A DNA stretch of 64,000 bases from Lachnospiraceae bacterium (GCA_017482205.1 JAFUNK010000021.1:62001-126000), one strand, 5' to 3'. Shown: positions 49,299 to 58,999, counted from the stretch's first letter. A program made the numbers and translations. The notes: generated by a model from the letters alone, not told the origin.

Positions 49299-50798
49299 TT
49301 AAATAATAATACAAACCATCCCACCGTTCATATCATTTACCACTTTTTGCATGGTTTCTTGCAATTTTTCCTGACTTTCATCCCCAATCATGGCAATTTT
49401 GCTGGTAATTCCGTCACTTACAAGCTGTTCTACCGTTTTTCCGAAGATATTTGTCTCCCAAATACCGTTTTCATCATTTCCGGCTTCTGAGATGTAACGT
49501 ATCAAATCCTGTGCCTGTTGTTCCGTACCTACGATAGGCGCAATTTCTGTTTCGATATTGGCACGGATCATATGAATGGACGGACTTTCAGCCTTAATTT
49601 TTACACCGAATTTGTTTCCGTGTCTGATGAGTTCCGGCTTGGCAAGAGAAATTTCACTGCGTTCCGGTGTTACCACACCATAACCTCTTCCCCGCACACA
49701 ACGTACCGCCTCCAGTACCTTTTCATATTCTTTTTTCATGGCAGACAATTCTTTCAGTTTGGAAATCAACTGATATTCACCGTCGATTTCATCCCCTACC
49801 AGTTCACTGAGCATTTCATAATAATAAGCATTATCTACCTCTAATTGTATTTTTGTACTACCGTCCGCCAAATTAACTCCATCTATCTTACAACGCTTTA
49901 TGTATTCACTGTTTACCGGTATCTGGCCGTCTGTCTGTATTTTACGTAAATCTTTTACGGTATTGATCTGTTTCATCAATTCCCTGACACTCATTACCAT
50001 ATCCTGCTTCATACGGTTATCAAACGGAAGCATTTCCACCCACTTCGGCATAAAAAACTCCATGCGGGATATGGGAAATTCATACAATACCTGCTCCATA
50101 ATGTTATGAATATCTTCTTTTTTCAATTGTTCGCAGTTAACAGGCAATACCTCTACCTGATATTTATCCGCAATTTCTGTTGCCAAATGTTTTGTTTCTT
50201 CTGCAAGGGGCCTTTCTGAGTTTAACAATACCAAAAAAGGCTTATGCAGTTTCTTTAATGCATTGATAGTCTTTTGCTCTGCTTCCAGATAATTGTTTCT
50301 GGGCAATTCTCCGAAGCTGCCGTCTGTCAATACTACAATACCGATAGTAGAATGGTCGTGGATTACCTTATCGGTTCCGATACCGGCTGCCTGCGTAAAA
50401 GGTATCTCTGTGTCAGACCATGGAGTTTTTACCATACGCTCCGTGTCTTCTTCCATATGTCCGGCAGCACCGTCCACCATATACCCCACGCAGTCAATTA
50501 AACGGATTTTTGCCTCAACATCCCCGCCAAGCATTACTTTTGCTGCTTCCTTGGGAATAAATTTAGGCTCTGTTGTGGTAATGGTTTTACCGCCTGCACT
50601 TTGTGGCATTTCATCTCTTGCCCGTTCTTTCTCGTGTTCATCTTCCATAAACGGCAATACACATACATCCATAAAACGTTTGATAAAAGTGGATTTGCCG
50701 GTTCTGACAGGACCAACTACTCCTATGTATATCTCTCCGCCCGTCCGCTGTCTGATATCTTTGTACAGGTCATAGGTGTTCATTGCAAAATTTTCCAT
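49299..50798 (-). CDS. spoIVA: stage IV sporulation protein A
   Basis: 499 residues from the ATG at 50798 (GGAGG upstream). Walker A GVVGPVRTGKSTFIKRFMD near residue 26, MEDEHEKERARDEMPQSA, then IRLIDCVGYMVDGAAGHMEEDTERMV (switch-like). The C-terminus holds the conserved NGGMVCIII end needed for coat anchoring. It polymerises with ATP hydrolysis on the forespore and is the base layer of the coat. It confirms that the host makes endospores. Confidence 0.95.
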   Translation of the reverse strand: MENFAMNTYDLYKDIRQRTGGEIYIGVVGPVRTGKSTFIKRFMDVCVLPFMEDEHEKERARDEMPQSAGGKTITTTEPKFIPKEAAKVMLGGDVEAKIRLIDCVGYMVDGAAGHMEEDTERMVKTPWSDTEIPFTQAAGIGTDKVIHDHSTIGIVVLTDGSFGELPRNNYLEAEQKTINALKKLHKPFLVLLNSERPLAEETKHLATEIADKYQVEVLPVNCEQLKKEDIHNIMEQVLYEFPISRMEFFMPKWVEMLPFDNRMKQDMVMSVRELMKQINTVKDLRKIQTDGQIPVNSEYIKRCKIDGVNLADGSTKIQLEVDNAYYYEMLSELVGDEIDGEYQLISKLKELSAMKKEYEKVLEAVRCVRGRGYGVVTPERSEISLAKPELIRHGNKFGVKIKAESPSIHMIRANIETEIAPIVGTEQQAQDLIRYISEAGNDENGIWETNIFGKTVEQLVSDGITSKIAMIGDESQEKLQETMQKVVNDMNGGMVCIII

Positions 50799-50937
50799 AA
50801 AAAAACCTCCTGCATATACTGGTATAGTATATGTAAGAGGTTTTAGATACATACCTTTTTATTGTTTCTTTTCTAAAGCTTTCCCGCCATTTTCTTTCAT
50901 AGCCCCAAACATCCCTCTGCATTCCGTACAGCAAAAA

Positions 50938-51588
50938 CTAATGTCCTTCTCTCTGTGCCCTCATCCATGCAAAATTGGCTTCATCGCACCTATCAAATGT
51001 ACCGTCTTCCATAAAACGATTGTAATATTCGTCCCATATGGATTTCAGTATTTTCTGATAAGGTAGCCAGTCCTCTGTCATCTGTTCCTTAGAATAGTGC
51101 TGGATACAGTGTCCGTCGGGCTTACTTTCAAGGAATCGACCGCCTTTAGGACGTTTTTCCATGGATAAACTGCAACCTTCTTTCGTCAGGGCAATACATT
51201 CCCCGATAGCATCCACACCTATAAAGGTATAGTTTTTATGGCGCATACGCAGGTAATACAAGGGACCTGTAGGTGCATAAAAGCAATCGATTGTGTAAAG
51301 ATTACCTTCTTCCGCTAAGAAGGGAAGGAGTTTTTCTTCTGCCAGATGTATGCGCTTGGGAAGAGATAAATCCATACCGTCGCAAACGTCAACTTCTTTT
51401 ATGGCAGTGGTCTGCGTTGTACCCTGTTCTTGGCAGTCAGCTACAGGCTGACCGGAAAGATGCGTTGCTTGCATTTGCCAATTCTGTAATGCTTTTATCA
51501 TATCATCAGGACAAAGACAACACCCTTTTTCCCTGCAACATCTGCCCTTGCAGAGTGCACATTCATTTCCCGGTTCAAATCCGTTCAT
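50938..51588 (-). CDS. hypothetical Cys-rich protein
   Basis: 216 residues. The N-terminal 30 residues hold seven cysteines (ECALCKGRCCREKGCCLCPDD), an iron-sulfur or zinc cluster site, and Cys appear later (AIGECIALTKEGC; DGHCIQHY). It recalls Cys-cluster proteins of the YkgJ type. It overlaps tyrS by one base (its ATG with the tyrS stop) so it is co-transcribed. Confidence 0.6.
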   Translation of the reverse strand: MNGFEPGNECALCKGRCCREKGCCLCPDDMIKALQNWQMQATHLSGQPVADCQEQGTTQTTAIKEVDVCDGMDLSLPKRIHLAEEKLLPFLAEEGNLYTIDCFYAPTGPLYYLRMRHKNYTFIGVDAIGECIALTKEGCSLSMEKRPKGGRFLESKPDGHCIQHYSKEQMTEDWLPYQKILKSIWDEYYNRFMEDGTFDRCDEANFAWMRAQREGH

Positions 51589-52811
51589 TATTTCATTACC
51601 ACTCTCTTAAAGTTCTTTTTACCACGCTTTACAACGATACCTTCGCCCGCAAAAGCCTCCGGTGTGTATACGGTCTTGATATCGGTAACCTTTTCATCAG
51701 ATACGGTTACACCGCCCTGTTCTACTGCACGTCTTGCTTCGGAACGGGATGCACACAGACCTGCTTTTACCAGTACACCCATAATATCGATGGTACCGTT
51801 TAAGAAATCTGCTTCCGTAATTTCAGCTTCAGGCATTTCAGCTGCGTTTCCGCCGGCAAACAATGCTCTTGCACTTTCCTGTGCTCTCTTAGCTTCTTCC
51901 TCACCGTGTACTAAATTGGTCAGTTCGTATGCTAAGATTTCTTTTGCTTTGTTTAATTCAGCACCTTCCCACTTATCCATTTCATCAATCTGCTCTAAGG
52001 GTAAGAAGGTTAACATACGCAGACATTTTAATACATCCGCATCCGCTACGTTTCTCCAGTACTGGTAGAACTCGAAAGGTGTGGTCTTATTAGGATCAAG
52101 CCATACTGCTCCCTTCTGGGTCTTACCCATCTTCTTACCTTCAGAGTTAAGTAATAAGGTAATAGTCATAGCGTAAGCATCTTTACCTAATTTTCTACGA
52201 ATCAGTTCTGTACCGCCAAGCATGTTGCTCCACTGGTCGTCACCACCAAACTGCATATTGCAGCCGTATTTTTCGTACAGGCAAAGGAAGTCGTAGCTCT
52301 GCATAATCATGTAGTTAAACTCAAGGAAACTTAATCCCTTTTCCATACGCTGCTTGTAACACTCTGCACTAAGCATACGGTTTACGGAGAAGTGTGCTCC
52401 TACATCACGTAAGAATTCCACGTAATTTAAATCCAATAACCAGTCCGCATTGTTTACCATCATTGCCTTACCGTCAGAAAAGTCGATAAAACGGCTCATC
52501 TGCTGCTTAAAGCATTCACAGTTATGCTGGATGGTTTCTTTTGTCATCATGGTACGCATATCACTTCTGCCGGAAGGGTCGCCAATCATCGCGGTACCGC
52601 CACCGATTAAGGCGATGGGCTTATTGCCTGCCATCTGCAATCTCTTCATCAGACAAAGAGCCATAAAGTGTCCTACATGAAGGCTGTCTGCGGTAGGGTC
52701 AAAACCGATATAAAAGGTCGCCTTACCGTTGTTGATAAGTTCCTTGATTTCTTCTTCGTCAGTTAACTGTGCAAGAAGTCCTCTTGCTTTTAATTCTTCA
52801 AATACTGTCAT
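51588..52811 (-). CDS. tyrS: tyrosyl-tRNA synthetase
   Basis: 407 residues. HIGH-type motif [15 protein letters not shown] near residue 40, KMSKS-type [15 protein letters not shown] near 230, and a C-terminal S4 domain ([23 protein letters not shown]). Charges tRNA-Tyr. A tyrosine-specific T-box leader lies at 53758-54037, but a GNAT gene and a 360-bp repeat region stand between it and tyrS. GGAGAAATAAAA precedes the start. Confidence 0.96.
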   Translation of the reverse strand: MTVFEELKARGLLAQLTDEEEIKELINNGKATFYIGFDPTADSLHVGHFMALCLMKRLQMAGNKPIALIGGGTAMIGDPSGRSDMRTMMTKETIQHNCECFKQQMSRFIDFSDGKAMMVNNADWLLDLNYVEFLRDVGAHFSVNRMLSAECYKQRMEKGLSFLEFNYMIMQSYDFLCLYEKYGCNMQFGGDDQWSNMLGGTELIRRKLGKDAYAMTITLLLNSEGKKMGKTQKGAVWLDPNKTTPFEFYQYWRNVADADVLKCLRMLTFLPLEQIDEMDKWEGAELNKAKEILAYELTNLVHGEEEAKRAQESARALFAGGNAAEMPEAEITEADFLNGTIDIMGVLVKAGLCASRSEARRAVEQGGVTVSDEKVTDIKTVYTPEAFAGEGIVVKRGKKNFKRVVMK

Positions 52812-52844
52812 TTTTATTTCTCCTCTCTTATTTATAAAGCTATA

Positions 52845-53399
52845 TCAGCGTTTATCAGACTTTATTATGGAATACCAGACTTCATCACATATCCCCTGGT
52901 TATTCTTTCCTGCCTGTCGCAATATTCCGTCCATTTTCATACCTGCCTTTTCCATAACACGTCCCGATTTAGGATTTTCGACGGCATGACATGCAGCGAC
53001 TCTGTTTAGCCCCACTTCATTAAGCAGATAATCAATTACTTCAGTTAAAGCTTCCGGCATTATACCATTTCCCCATAAAGAACGGCTCATGCAATATCCC
53101 ATATCGGCAGATAAAATTGCCTCATTGAACTTTACAACTGAAATATTGCCGATTACTTTTCCCGTTTCTTTATATTCAATCGCCCAATTGAAATAATCCT
53201 CATCCTTATATTTTGAAATCCATTCTCTTAACAACATTTTCGTTATTTCACAACTCGAATGCGTAGGCCACGTAAGATATTTTGTTACTTCCGGATCTGA
53301 TGCCCAATTGTAATACATATCCTCAGCATCTTCTAAGACAAACCTTCTTAATAGCAACCTTTTAGTCTCTAATTCACGTGTCCCCAGTAGTTTCATCAT
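52845..53399 (-). CDS. GNAT acetyltransferase between T-box and tyrS
   Basis: 184 residues, RimJ/RimL-type: RELETKRLLLRRFVLEDAEDMYYNW, SADMGYCMSRSLWGNGIMPEALTEVIDYLL (acetyl-CoA loop) and NRVAACHAVENPKSGRVMEKAGM. Its substrate is unknown. It lies 33 bp before tyrS, downstream of the tyrosine T-box, so it should be induced with tyrS under tyrosine starvation. It looks like an insertion into a T-box/tyrS unit. Confidence 0.82.
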   Translation of the reverse strand: MMKLLGTRELETKRLLLRRFVLEDAEDMYYNWASDPEVTKYLTWPTHSSCEITKMLLREWISKYKDEDYFNWAIEYKETGKVIGNISVVKFNEAILSADMGYCMSRSLWGNGIMPEALTEVIDYLLNEVGLNRVAACHAVENPKSGRVMEKAGMKMDGILRQAGKNNQGICDEVWYSIIKSDKR

Positions 53400-53501
53400 T
53401 TATTCTCTCCGTCACATTAACTTCATACTTTCCGCTCTATTTTCCTCAAATGCCTTTCTGCAAATTAGCTTTTCTTAAGGAAGTGGTGCTTGTGATATCC
53501 T

Positions 53502-53661
53502 TTTGGGTATATAGCAAAAAAATGTTCGTATATACCCAATTTCCCCTCTCAAACATAGGATTTTTACACTATTTGGGTATATACAAAAAAATCTTCATGT
53601 AATACCCACAAAATCCGAAAACTTTGGGTATATTCAAGCATTTTTTCTCTATATACCCAAA
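53502..53661. repeat. three tandem GGGTATA inverted-repeat units
   Basis: Hairpins at 53502-53540, 53574-53608 and 53623-53661 share the stem TTTGGGTATA/TATACCCAAA around AT-rich loops with A-runs. They lie between the T-box terminator and the GNAT gene. No gene is seen in 53400-53757 apart from them. Confidence 0.75.
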
Positions 53662-53757
53662 CGGTGTGATAATGCCGTTATTATGCTCGTCAACCCAACT
53701 TTCCAGTAAGGCGTTTTGACTCACATTACCCGCTGGTACAATTACAAAACAAAAAAA

Positions 53758-54037
53758 CTCGCCCTCTATTAAAAGGACGAGTCATTCTCGTGTTACCACC
53801 TTAATTCCCACATTCCTCACGGTCTGTGGCTTAGTAAGTATTGCTACTTGGGCTGATATCGGTGCCTGCCGGCAAAATCTACTGCGTATACACCTTATAA
53901 ACCGGTGCAGATACGGTTCAACCTGCTGCTCTGAGATGTACTTCCTGTTATTCTTCTTGCGCCTCTCACCACCCGGCAACTCTCTGTCAGCCTTTAAATA
54001 ACAGTACTCTTCTCGTCATCGCATTATCCATATAACT
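53758..54037 (-). promoter_or_regulatory. tyrosine T-box leader
   Basis: Minus strand. T-box sequence AAGGTGGTAACACGAGA at 53786-53802; terminator at 53758-53781 (CTCGTCCT/AGGGCGAG, then seven T). Stem I starts AGTACTGTTATT with the matching AATAACAG, next to which the specifier TAC (53938-53940, tyrosine) is found. Uncharged tRNA-Tyr would favour the antiterminator. It fits control of tyrS, which is two genes away. Confidence 0.9.
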
Positions 54038-54044
54038 TTTTCAC

Positions 54045-54073
54045 ATTATACAAACAAAAAAATTCTTTGTCAA
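54045..54073 (-). promoter_or_regulatory. promoter of the T-box leader
   Basis: TTGACA, 17-base spacer, TATAAT: a full consensus SigA promoter. Confidence 0.85.
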
Positions 54074-54142
54074 CCGATATTATGTCAAATTTCTCAGAAC
54101 TGTCCTGTAAAATCAAATTCTGAAAATGCCGATTGTCTGAAC

Positions 54143-55351
54143 TTATTTATTTACCATCAACTTCACCATTGCCTGATTTAATCCGTCTACAGTCAATTTA
54201 TACATGGGGAACAGTCCTTTGATTGCAGTTTCAGCCTCTCTCCATGGTGCATGTCCAGGTGCCATTTTGGGATTTAACCACACTACTTTTTTGTAATGTT
54301 TCTTTACCAGCTGTAACCACTCCCAGCCGGACAAGCCGCCATTGGGTCCACGGTAATTACCGGTATTGGAATACAATTCCTCCGGTGCCATAGCTGCGTC
54401 TCCGACAATCAAGACTTTATAATCACTGTCAAGCTGTCTGAACATCCAGTCCGTATCCACCCAGTCACCATTTTCACATTCCGGTGTTTTGTAAAGTTTA
54501 CTGTAAATACAGTTGTGAAAATAATAGCTTTTTACATCTTTATAATGATTGGATTTATGAACCGCCTGGAACAAATCATTTAACAGGGAACTATAAGGAA
54601 TCATCGTACCGCCTGAGTCCATCAAAAGCAATAATTTTACTGCATTTTTACGGGGTTTCTGCATCACAATCTGTAAACAACCACCGTTATTACAGGTCTT
54701 GTCCACAGTACCGTTAATATCCAGCTCAGTTTCAGGAATATCCAGTCTTGAGGAAAACTGCCTGAGTTTTCTAAATGCCATCTGAAACTGTCTGTTATCT
54801 AAAACTCTGTCATCACGGAAATCCCTGTATTTACGCTCACCAATTACCGCAAAAGCAGACTGGTGTCCGGTTTTACCCCCTACACGCAAACCGCCGACAT
54901 TGCCGCCACTGTTACCAAAAGACGTTTTGCCCATACTTCCAATCCAGAAACTACCGCCGTTGTGTTCACTGTCCTGATCACGGAGACGTTCACGGAATTT
55001 CTGCTCTACTTCCTCTTTGTCCATATGAACCTGCAAATCTTCCATTTCATTTAACTGAAATCTGGCTTCTTCATCAGCCAGTTCCTGTAAATCGGACTTA
55101 TCCAACCAGCGAAGCATCTGGGACGTCACTTCTTTATCTCCGGTTTTGGCTTTGAAACACTCTTCAAAAGCCATATCAAATTTATCATAATCTGTTTCAC
55201 TCTTTACTAAAATCATACGGGCAACATAATAAAACTGTGTCATGCTGCTACCACATAAATCCTTTTCAAGGGCTTCCTGCAAGGTCAAAAATTCTCCTAA
55301 CGTAACATGCAATCCCTTGTTTCGTAAGCTATGAAAAAACTTTGTAAACAT
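54143..55351 (-). CDS. VWA/CoxE-like protein
   Basis: 402 residues. Conserved parts: VTLGEFLTLQEALEKDL at the N-terminus, IVMQKPRKNAVKLLLLMDSGGTMIPYSSLLNDLF (MIDAS-like, DSGGT, about residue 245), then FRQLDSDYKVLIVGDAAMAPEE and WLNPKMAPGHAPW. It belongs to the CoxE-like VWA partners of MoxR ATPases that mature metalloenzymes or membrane complexes. Pairs with the MoxR gene upstream. Confidence 0.85.
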   Translation of the reverse strand: MFTKFFHSLRNKGLHVTLGEFLTLQEALEKDLCGSSMTQFYYVARMILVKSETDYDKFDMAFEECFKAKTGDKEVTSQMLRWLDKSDLQELADEEARFQLNEMEDLQVHMDKEEVEQKFRERLRDQDSEHNGGSFWIGSMGKTSFGNSGGNVGGLRVGGKTGHQSAFAVIGERKYRDFRDDRVLDNRQFQMAFRKLRQFSSRLDIPETELDINGTVDKTCNNGGCLQIVMQKPRKNAVKLLLLMDSGGTMIPYSSLLNDLFQAVHKSNHYKDVKSYYFHNCIYSKLYKTPECENGDWVDTDWMFRQLDSDYKVLIVGDAAMAPEELYSNTGNYRGPNGGLSGWEWLQLVKKHYKKVVWLNPKMAPGHAPWREAETAIKGLFPMYKLTVDGLNQAMVKLMVNK

Positions 55352-55432
55352 AACTTTTTCCTTTCCGTTTACCTGCTATTGCAGAGCCGGATTTTATTTT
55401 CAATAACAAAACCGCCATATCATTCATGCAAC

Positions 55433-56266
55433 TTATAACTGGTTTGCATTGTGGCGGACGGTCTCCAAATCCTCATCCTTTTTCACTACTACACCGATAA
55501 ACGGTAAGGTACTCTTGATTTTATCTGCGGAAATACCGCCAATCTGCAATGCATTAATCCAGTCAATCAGCTCGGATGTACTGGGTTTTTTACGGATATC
55601 ACGTAAAGAACGGATATTGTAAAACACATTCATGGCACTCTTTAAAAGATTCTCTTCCACATCAGGGTAATGTACCTTTACAATTTCTTCCATCAACTCA
55701 TCGTTAGGGAAATCTATATAGTGGAAAACACAACGGCGCAAGAACGCATCAGGCAATTCCTTTTCCGCATTAGAAGTAATGATTACAATGGGCCTGTGCT
55801 TAGCTTTCACGGTCCGCTTTGTTTCATTAATATAGAATTCCATCTGGTCAAGTTCCCACAAAAGGTCATTGGGGAACTCTAAATCAGCCTTGTCAATTTC
55901 ATCAATAAGCAGCACTACCTGCTCGTCACTGTCAAAAGCCTCTCCCAGTTTACCCAGTTTGATATAACGGGAAATATCATCCACTCCCTCTTCCCCAAAC
56001 TGTCCGTCGTAGAGACGCTGAATGGTATCATATACGTAGAGCCCTTCCTGGGCTTTGGTTGTAGATTTGATATTCCAAATAATCAATCTCTTGCCTAATG
56101 ACTTTGCCACTGCTTCCGCCAACATAGTCTTGCCGGTCCCCGGTTCTCCCTTTATTAATAGCGGTTTCTTTAAGGTAATTGCCACATTCACACTTGCCAT
56201 CAATTCTTCGCTAGCTACGTATTCACTGCTTCCGGTAAATCCGTTCTGTTTTAATTCTTCGCTCAT
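55433..56266 (-). CDS. MoxR-family AAA ATPase
   Basis: 277 residues from the ATG at 56266 (GAGAGG upstream). Walker A KPLLIKGEPGTGKTMLAEAVA, Walker B VVLLIDEIDKADLEFPNDLLW, sensor 1 PIVIITSNAEKELPDAFLRRC. Chaperone-type AAA ATPase working with the VWA protein that follows. Substrate not known. Gap 81 bp. Confidence 0.92.
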   Translation of the reverse strand: MSEELKQNGFTGSSEYVASEELMASVNVAITLKKPLLIKGEPGTGKTMLAEAVAKSLGKRLIIWNIKSTTKAQEGLYVYDTIQRLYDGQFGEEGVDDISRYIKLGKLGEAFDSDEQVVLLIDEIDKADLEFPNDLLWELDQMEFYINETKRTVKAKHRPIVIITSNAEKELPDAFLRRCVFHYIDFPNDELMEEIVKVHYPDVEENLLKSAMNVFYNIRSLRDIRKKPSTSELIDWINALQIGGISADKIKSTLPFIGVVVKKDEDLETVRHNANQL

Positions 56267-56344
56267 ATTTCCTCTCATTCTGCTGTTGCATTATATTTAC
56301 AGCATTTTTACTCTGTTAATCCGCCTAGAAAAGTTTGGTTTTCA

Positions 56345-56373
56345 TTGAAAAATCATTACTATCATGTTACGAT
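56345..56373 (+). promoter_or_regulatory. promoter of metF
   Basis: TTGAAA, 17-base spacer, TACGAT, about 110 bp before the metF start. The leader in between shows no known riboswitch. Confidence 0.55.
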
Positions 56374-56480
56374 ATTTTAAGTATAAAAGCAAGAAAAGAG
56401 TACAAGACTTTTCATAAATATTGCATGGACGTTTTGACTGTAATTTGTTGTCTCAAGATATGGAAAGGATAAGGATTCCT

Positions 56481-57338
56481 ATGATAAAAGATACTATTAA
56501 CAAAAATGAATGTAATATCTCCTTTGAAGTTTTTCCCCCTAAAAAAGATGCGGATTTTGACACCGCATACGACACTTTAAATGCATTAAGCACTTTACAC
56601 CCGGATTTTATCAGTGTAACTTACGGTGCCGGTGGCAGCAAATCCAAAAAAACATTGGAAATTGCTTCTTATATCCAGAACACCTTACATATTGAAGCGC
56701 TTGCCCATTTAACATGCGTAGGCAGTAAAAAAGAAGATATTCTTTCTATTGCTTCTCAGTTTGCTGAACATAATATTACTCAAGTGCTTGCTCTTCGCGG
56801 TGACAGACCCAAAGATATGTCAGATGAACAATACAACTTACGCGACTTTGCACATGCCAGCGATTTAATTACCTTTTTAAAGGCTGAAACCGATTTGAGC
56901 TGTGCCGGTGCATGCTACCCTGAAAAACATTTTGAATGTTTCAGTAAAGAATCGGATTTATTACATCTTAAATTTAAGCAGGATGCCGGTGCCGATTTCT
57001 TTATTAGCCAATTATTTTTTGATAACGACTATTTTTATGATTTTAGGGAGCGTGCTGCCAAAAAAGGAATTACTGTTCCTCTTTTAGCAGGGATTATGCC
57101 TGTTACTTCTGCCACCCAGCTTGGCACTACCGTATCCCTTTCCGGCTCTTCCATACCAAAATCTTTTTCCGATTTAATTGCCACTTACGGCGACAATCCG
57201 GAAGATATGCGAAAAGCCGGTATTGACTATGCTATCCGCCAGATTCTGGACCTAAAGGCTAATGGCGTAGACGGTATTCATATTTATACCATGAATAAGC
57301 CCAAGATGGCGACTGAGATCGTGAATAGTATCCGGTAA
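56481..57338 (+). CDS. metF: methylenetetrahydrofolate reductase
   Basis: 285 residues from the ATG at 56481 (GGATAAGG upstream; earlier in-frame ATGs lack spacing). NISFEVFPPKKDADFDTAY, SVTYGAGGS, LTCVGSKKEDI, VLALRGDRPKD, GACYPEKHF and FFISQLFFDND are MetF landmarks; the FAD site and catalytic Glu (FEVFPPKK) are present. Makes 5-methyl-THF for methionine synthesis or one-carbon flow. Single gene with promoter and terminator. Confidence 0.93.
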   Translation: MIKDTINKNECNISFEVFPPKKDADFDTAYDTLNALSTLHPDFISVTYGAGGSKSKKTLEIASYIQNTLHIEALAHLTCVGSKKEDILSIASQFAEHNITQVLALRGDRPKDMSDEQYNLRDFAHASDLITFLKAETDLSCAGACYPEKHFECFSKESDLLHLKFKQDAGADFFISQLFFDNDYFYDFRERAAKKGITVPLLAGIMPVTSATQLGTTVSLSGSSIPKSFSDLIATYGDNPEDMRKAGIDYAIRQILDLKANGVDGIHIYTMNKPKMATEIVNSIR

Positions 57339-57382
57339 TACCTAAAGTCAATACGTTCAATATCTACACCCTATACGTGCAA

Positions 57383-57414
57383 AAAGCATGCATCCCGATA
57401 AGAATGCATGCTTT
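57383..57414. terminator. terminator of metF
   Basis: AAAGCATGCAT/ATGCATGCTTT stem with CTTTTAT after it, shared with the convergent antitoxin gene. Confidence 0.85.
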
Positions 57415-57417
57415 CTT

Positions 57418-57687
57418 TTATCTTCTGGGTACAATCTGTAAAGTATATCCTAAAGGTACCAATACCTTTAACAGACTATCCACTCTGGGAGAATGTGTAC
57501 CGGATTCAAGCCTTGCAATAACAGGCTGTTTCACATTGCAGATTTCTGCAAGTTCTGCCTGGGTAACACCTTTATCCTCCCGGATTTTTACCATAGTTTT
57601 GATTAAATCCTTTTCCAGTTTAATGAGACTTTCTTCTTCAACGCTGATATTCAGTTCTTTTCTGAGTTCTTTCCATTCTCTAGCCAT
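57418..57687 (-). CDS. HTH antitoxin (HigA/XRE type)
   Basis: 89 residues. The C-terminal HTH (VTQAELAEICNVKQPVIARLESGTHSPRVDSLLKVLVPLGY) is of the XRE antitoxin type; the N-terminus KELRKELNISVEEESLIKLEKDLIKTM is a helical cap. It follows the RelE-like toxin by 4 bp. Toxin first, antitoxin second is the higBA order. Confidence 0.85.
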   Translation of the reverse strand: MAREWKELRKELNISVEEESLIKLEKDLIKTMVKIREDKGVTQAELAEICNVKQPVIARLESGTHSPRVDSLLKVLVPLGYTLQIVPRR

Positions 57688-57691
57688 ATGA

Positions 57692-58051
57692 TTACCCCTC
57701 TCTTTCTACAAAATCTTTCAGGTTCTGTTTTGCTTTTTCAATTTCGCGCTTAGTCGTCTTGCGTGTTTTCTTGGTAAAATGATGCAATAAGATTACTTCA
57801 TTTTCTTTGCGAAATGCATACAATATTCTGTTTCGTAGCGGTCGGAGTTCCCAAATTTCTCCATCCAGATGTTTTGTAACCGGTTCACCAACCCGGGTTC
57901 CCATCTCTTCCAATACATCAATGTATGCTACTATTTTGTTGAAATTAATCTTACTGTCTTTACTTGTTGAAGCCTCTTCATGTAGCTTGTGAAGATAATC
58001 TGCAATTTCACATTTTCCGTTTTTATCTTCATAAAAGATAATTTTGTACAT
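57692..58051 (-). CDS. RelE/HigB-like toxin
   Basis: 119 residues from the ATG at 58051 (AAAGGAGG upstream; an earlier in-frame ATG is not well spaced). YKIIFYEDKNGKCEIADYLHKL, then IWELRPLRNRILYAFRKENEVILLHHFTKKTRKTTKREIEKAK: the ELR...R.LY...HxFxKK-T pattern of the RelE-fold phage Gp49/HigB toxins. It would cut mRNA at the ribosome and be held by the HTH antitoxin. Confidence 0.85.
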   Translation of the reverse strand: MYKIIFYEDKNGKCEIADYLHKLHEEASTSKDSKINFNKIVAYIDVLEEMGTRVGEPVTKHLDGEIWELRPLRNRILYAFRKENEVILLHHFTKKTRKTTKREIEKAKQNLKDFVEREG

Positions 58052-58321
58052 TAGTATCCTCCTTTGTAATATATCAAATTTGTTATTGCGAGTAAATAGC
58101 ATTTTTGATATATTTATTGTATTTTCTTGTTTGCAGTAGCTCTGTTACTTTTCCGGAAAATATCAGTGAAATTCTTTTGAAACTTACTTGAAATTTAGAA
58201 AAATGAATACTAAGAATTTCAGATGTACACTTACTATACATGAATTACCGTAATCATGCAAGTGCTATTTTCAAAATATTTATGTGAAAATATAAGCTAT
58301 TTAAATTGAACTCCACAACTG
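58052..58321. other. AT-rich intergenic stretch
   Basis: No coding sequence, promoter of quality or repeat is seen here apart from the expected toxin-antitoxin control region close to 58052-58130. Confidence 0.5.
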
Positions 58322-58375
58322 AAAAAGCCCATCCCAAACATTTCTTACTTAGAAACATTTAAGACAGGCTCTTAG
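58322..58375 (-). terminator. terminator of the histidine phosphatase gene
   Basis: AGCC-TGTC-AAATGTTTCT/AGAAATGTTT-GATGGGCT type stem with TTTTTC after it on the minus strand. Confidence 0.7.
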
Positions 58376-58381
58376 CCAATA

Positions 58382-58999
58382 CTAATAATATATTTTACCT
58401 TCTTCTATTTCATAATGATTGTTTTGTATCCGCACAATCGTAACGGCACAATTTTTGTGAACGCCTTCTCCCCAAAACTCAGAAACAGGAGTATTGCGGA
58501 TATTTGCCAAAATGGCTTTCAATGCACATCCATGAGTTGAAACCAGAATTGTTCTATTTTGATGCTTCGGATTTTGCACCAGTTCATTCCAAAAATCTCC
58601 GGTTCTTTCTATTACACCTTCAAAACTCTCACCGTCTCCGGGAACCTTGTATTTCTCCGGTGCCTGAAAGAAATGCATAAAGTCTTTATCTGTAATGGTA
58701 AAATGGTCCGGATGATAGGATTTCCCTTCGTGTTCTCCAAAAGAAATTTCTATAATACGCTCTTCCGAAAAAACAGGAACTTCTTTATATCCTAATAGCA
58801 ATTTAGCTGTTTCCATAGCTCTGTTTAGCGGTGAAGAATATACAAAATCAAAGGTAACATCCTTCAAAGCACGGCCTGTTATTTCTGCAAGTTCACGACC
58901 ATATGCATTCAGCGGAATGTCACTGCGTCCCTGCAACTGTTTTTGTTTATTGTAATCCGTTTCACCATGCCGGATTAAGTAAACCGTCATATCATACAT
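58382..58999 (-). CDS. histidine phosphatase family protein
   Basis: 205 residues. Catalytic RHG in TVYLIRHGETDYN near residue 10, LQGRSDIPLNAYGRE, SSPLNRAMETAKLLLG and the second His in TILVSTHGCALKAIL. It is of the phosphoglycerate-mutase/cobC/broad phosphatase class. No cobalamin genes are nearby, so a general phosphatase is likely. Confidence 0.85.
   Translation of the reverse strand: MYDMTVYLIRHGETDYNKQKQLQGRSDIPLNAYGRELAEITGRALKDVTFDFVYSSPLNRAMETAKLLLGYKEVPVFSEERIIEISFGEHEGKSYHPDHFTITDKDFMHFFQAPEKYKVPGDGESFEGVIERTGDFWNELVQNPKHQNRTILVSTHGCALKAILANIRNTPVSEFWGEGVHKNCAVTIVRIQNNHYEIEEGKIYY

Noticed and set aside
50853..50937. Possible mini-gene between spoIVA and the Cys-rich protein gene
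   Set aside because: A 17-codon frame exists (MFGAM...) but without a ribosome binding site; too short to support.
53782..53979. 65-codon reading frame on the minus strand at the T-box
   Set aside because: It lies fully inside the T-box leader RNA; its sequence is explained by stem I and the antiterminator region, and it has no ribosome binding site.
57418..58051. Toxin-antitoxin pair as part of the mobile element
   Set aside because: It is 26 kb beyond attR, flanked by host genes, and shows no repeat borders of its own.
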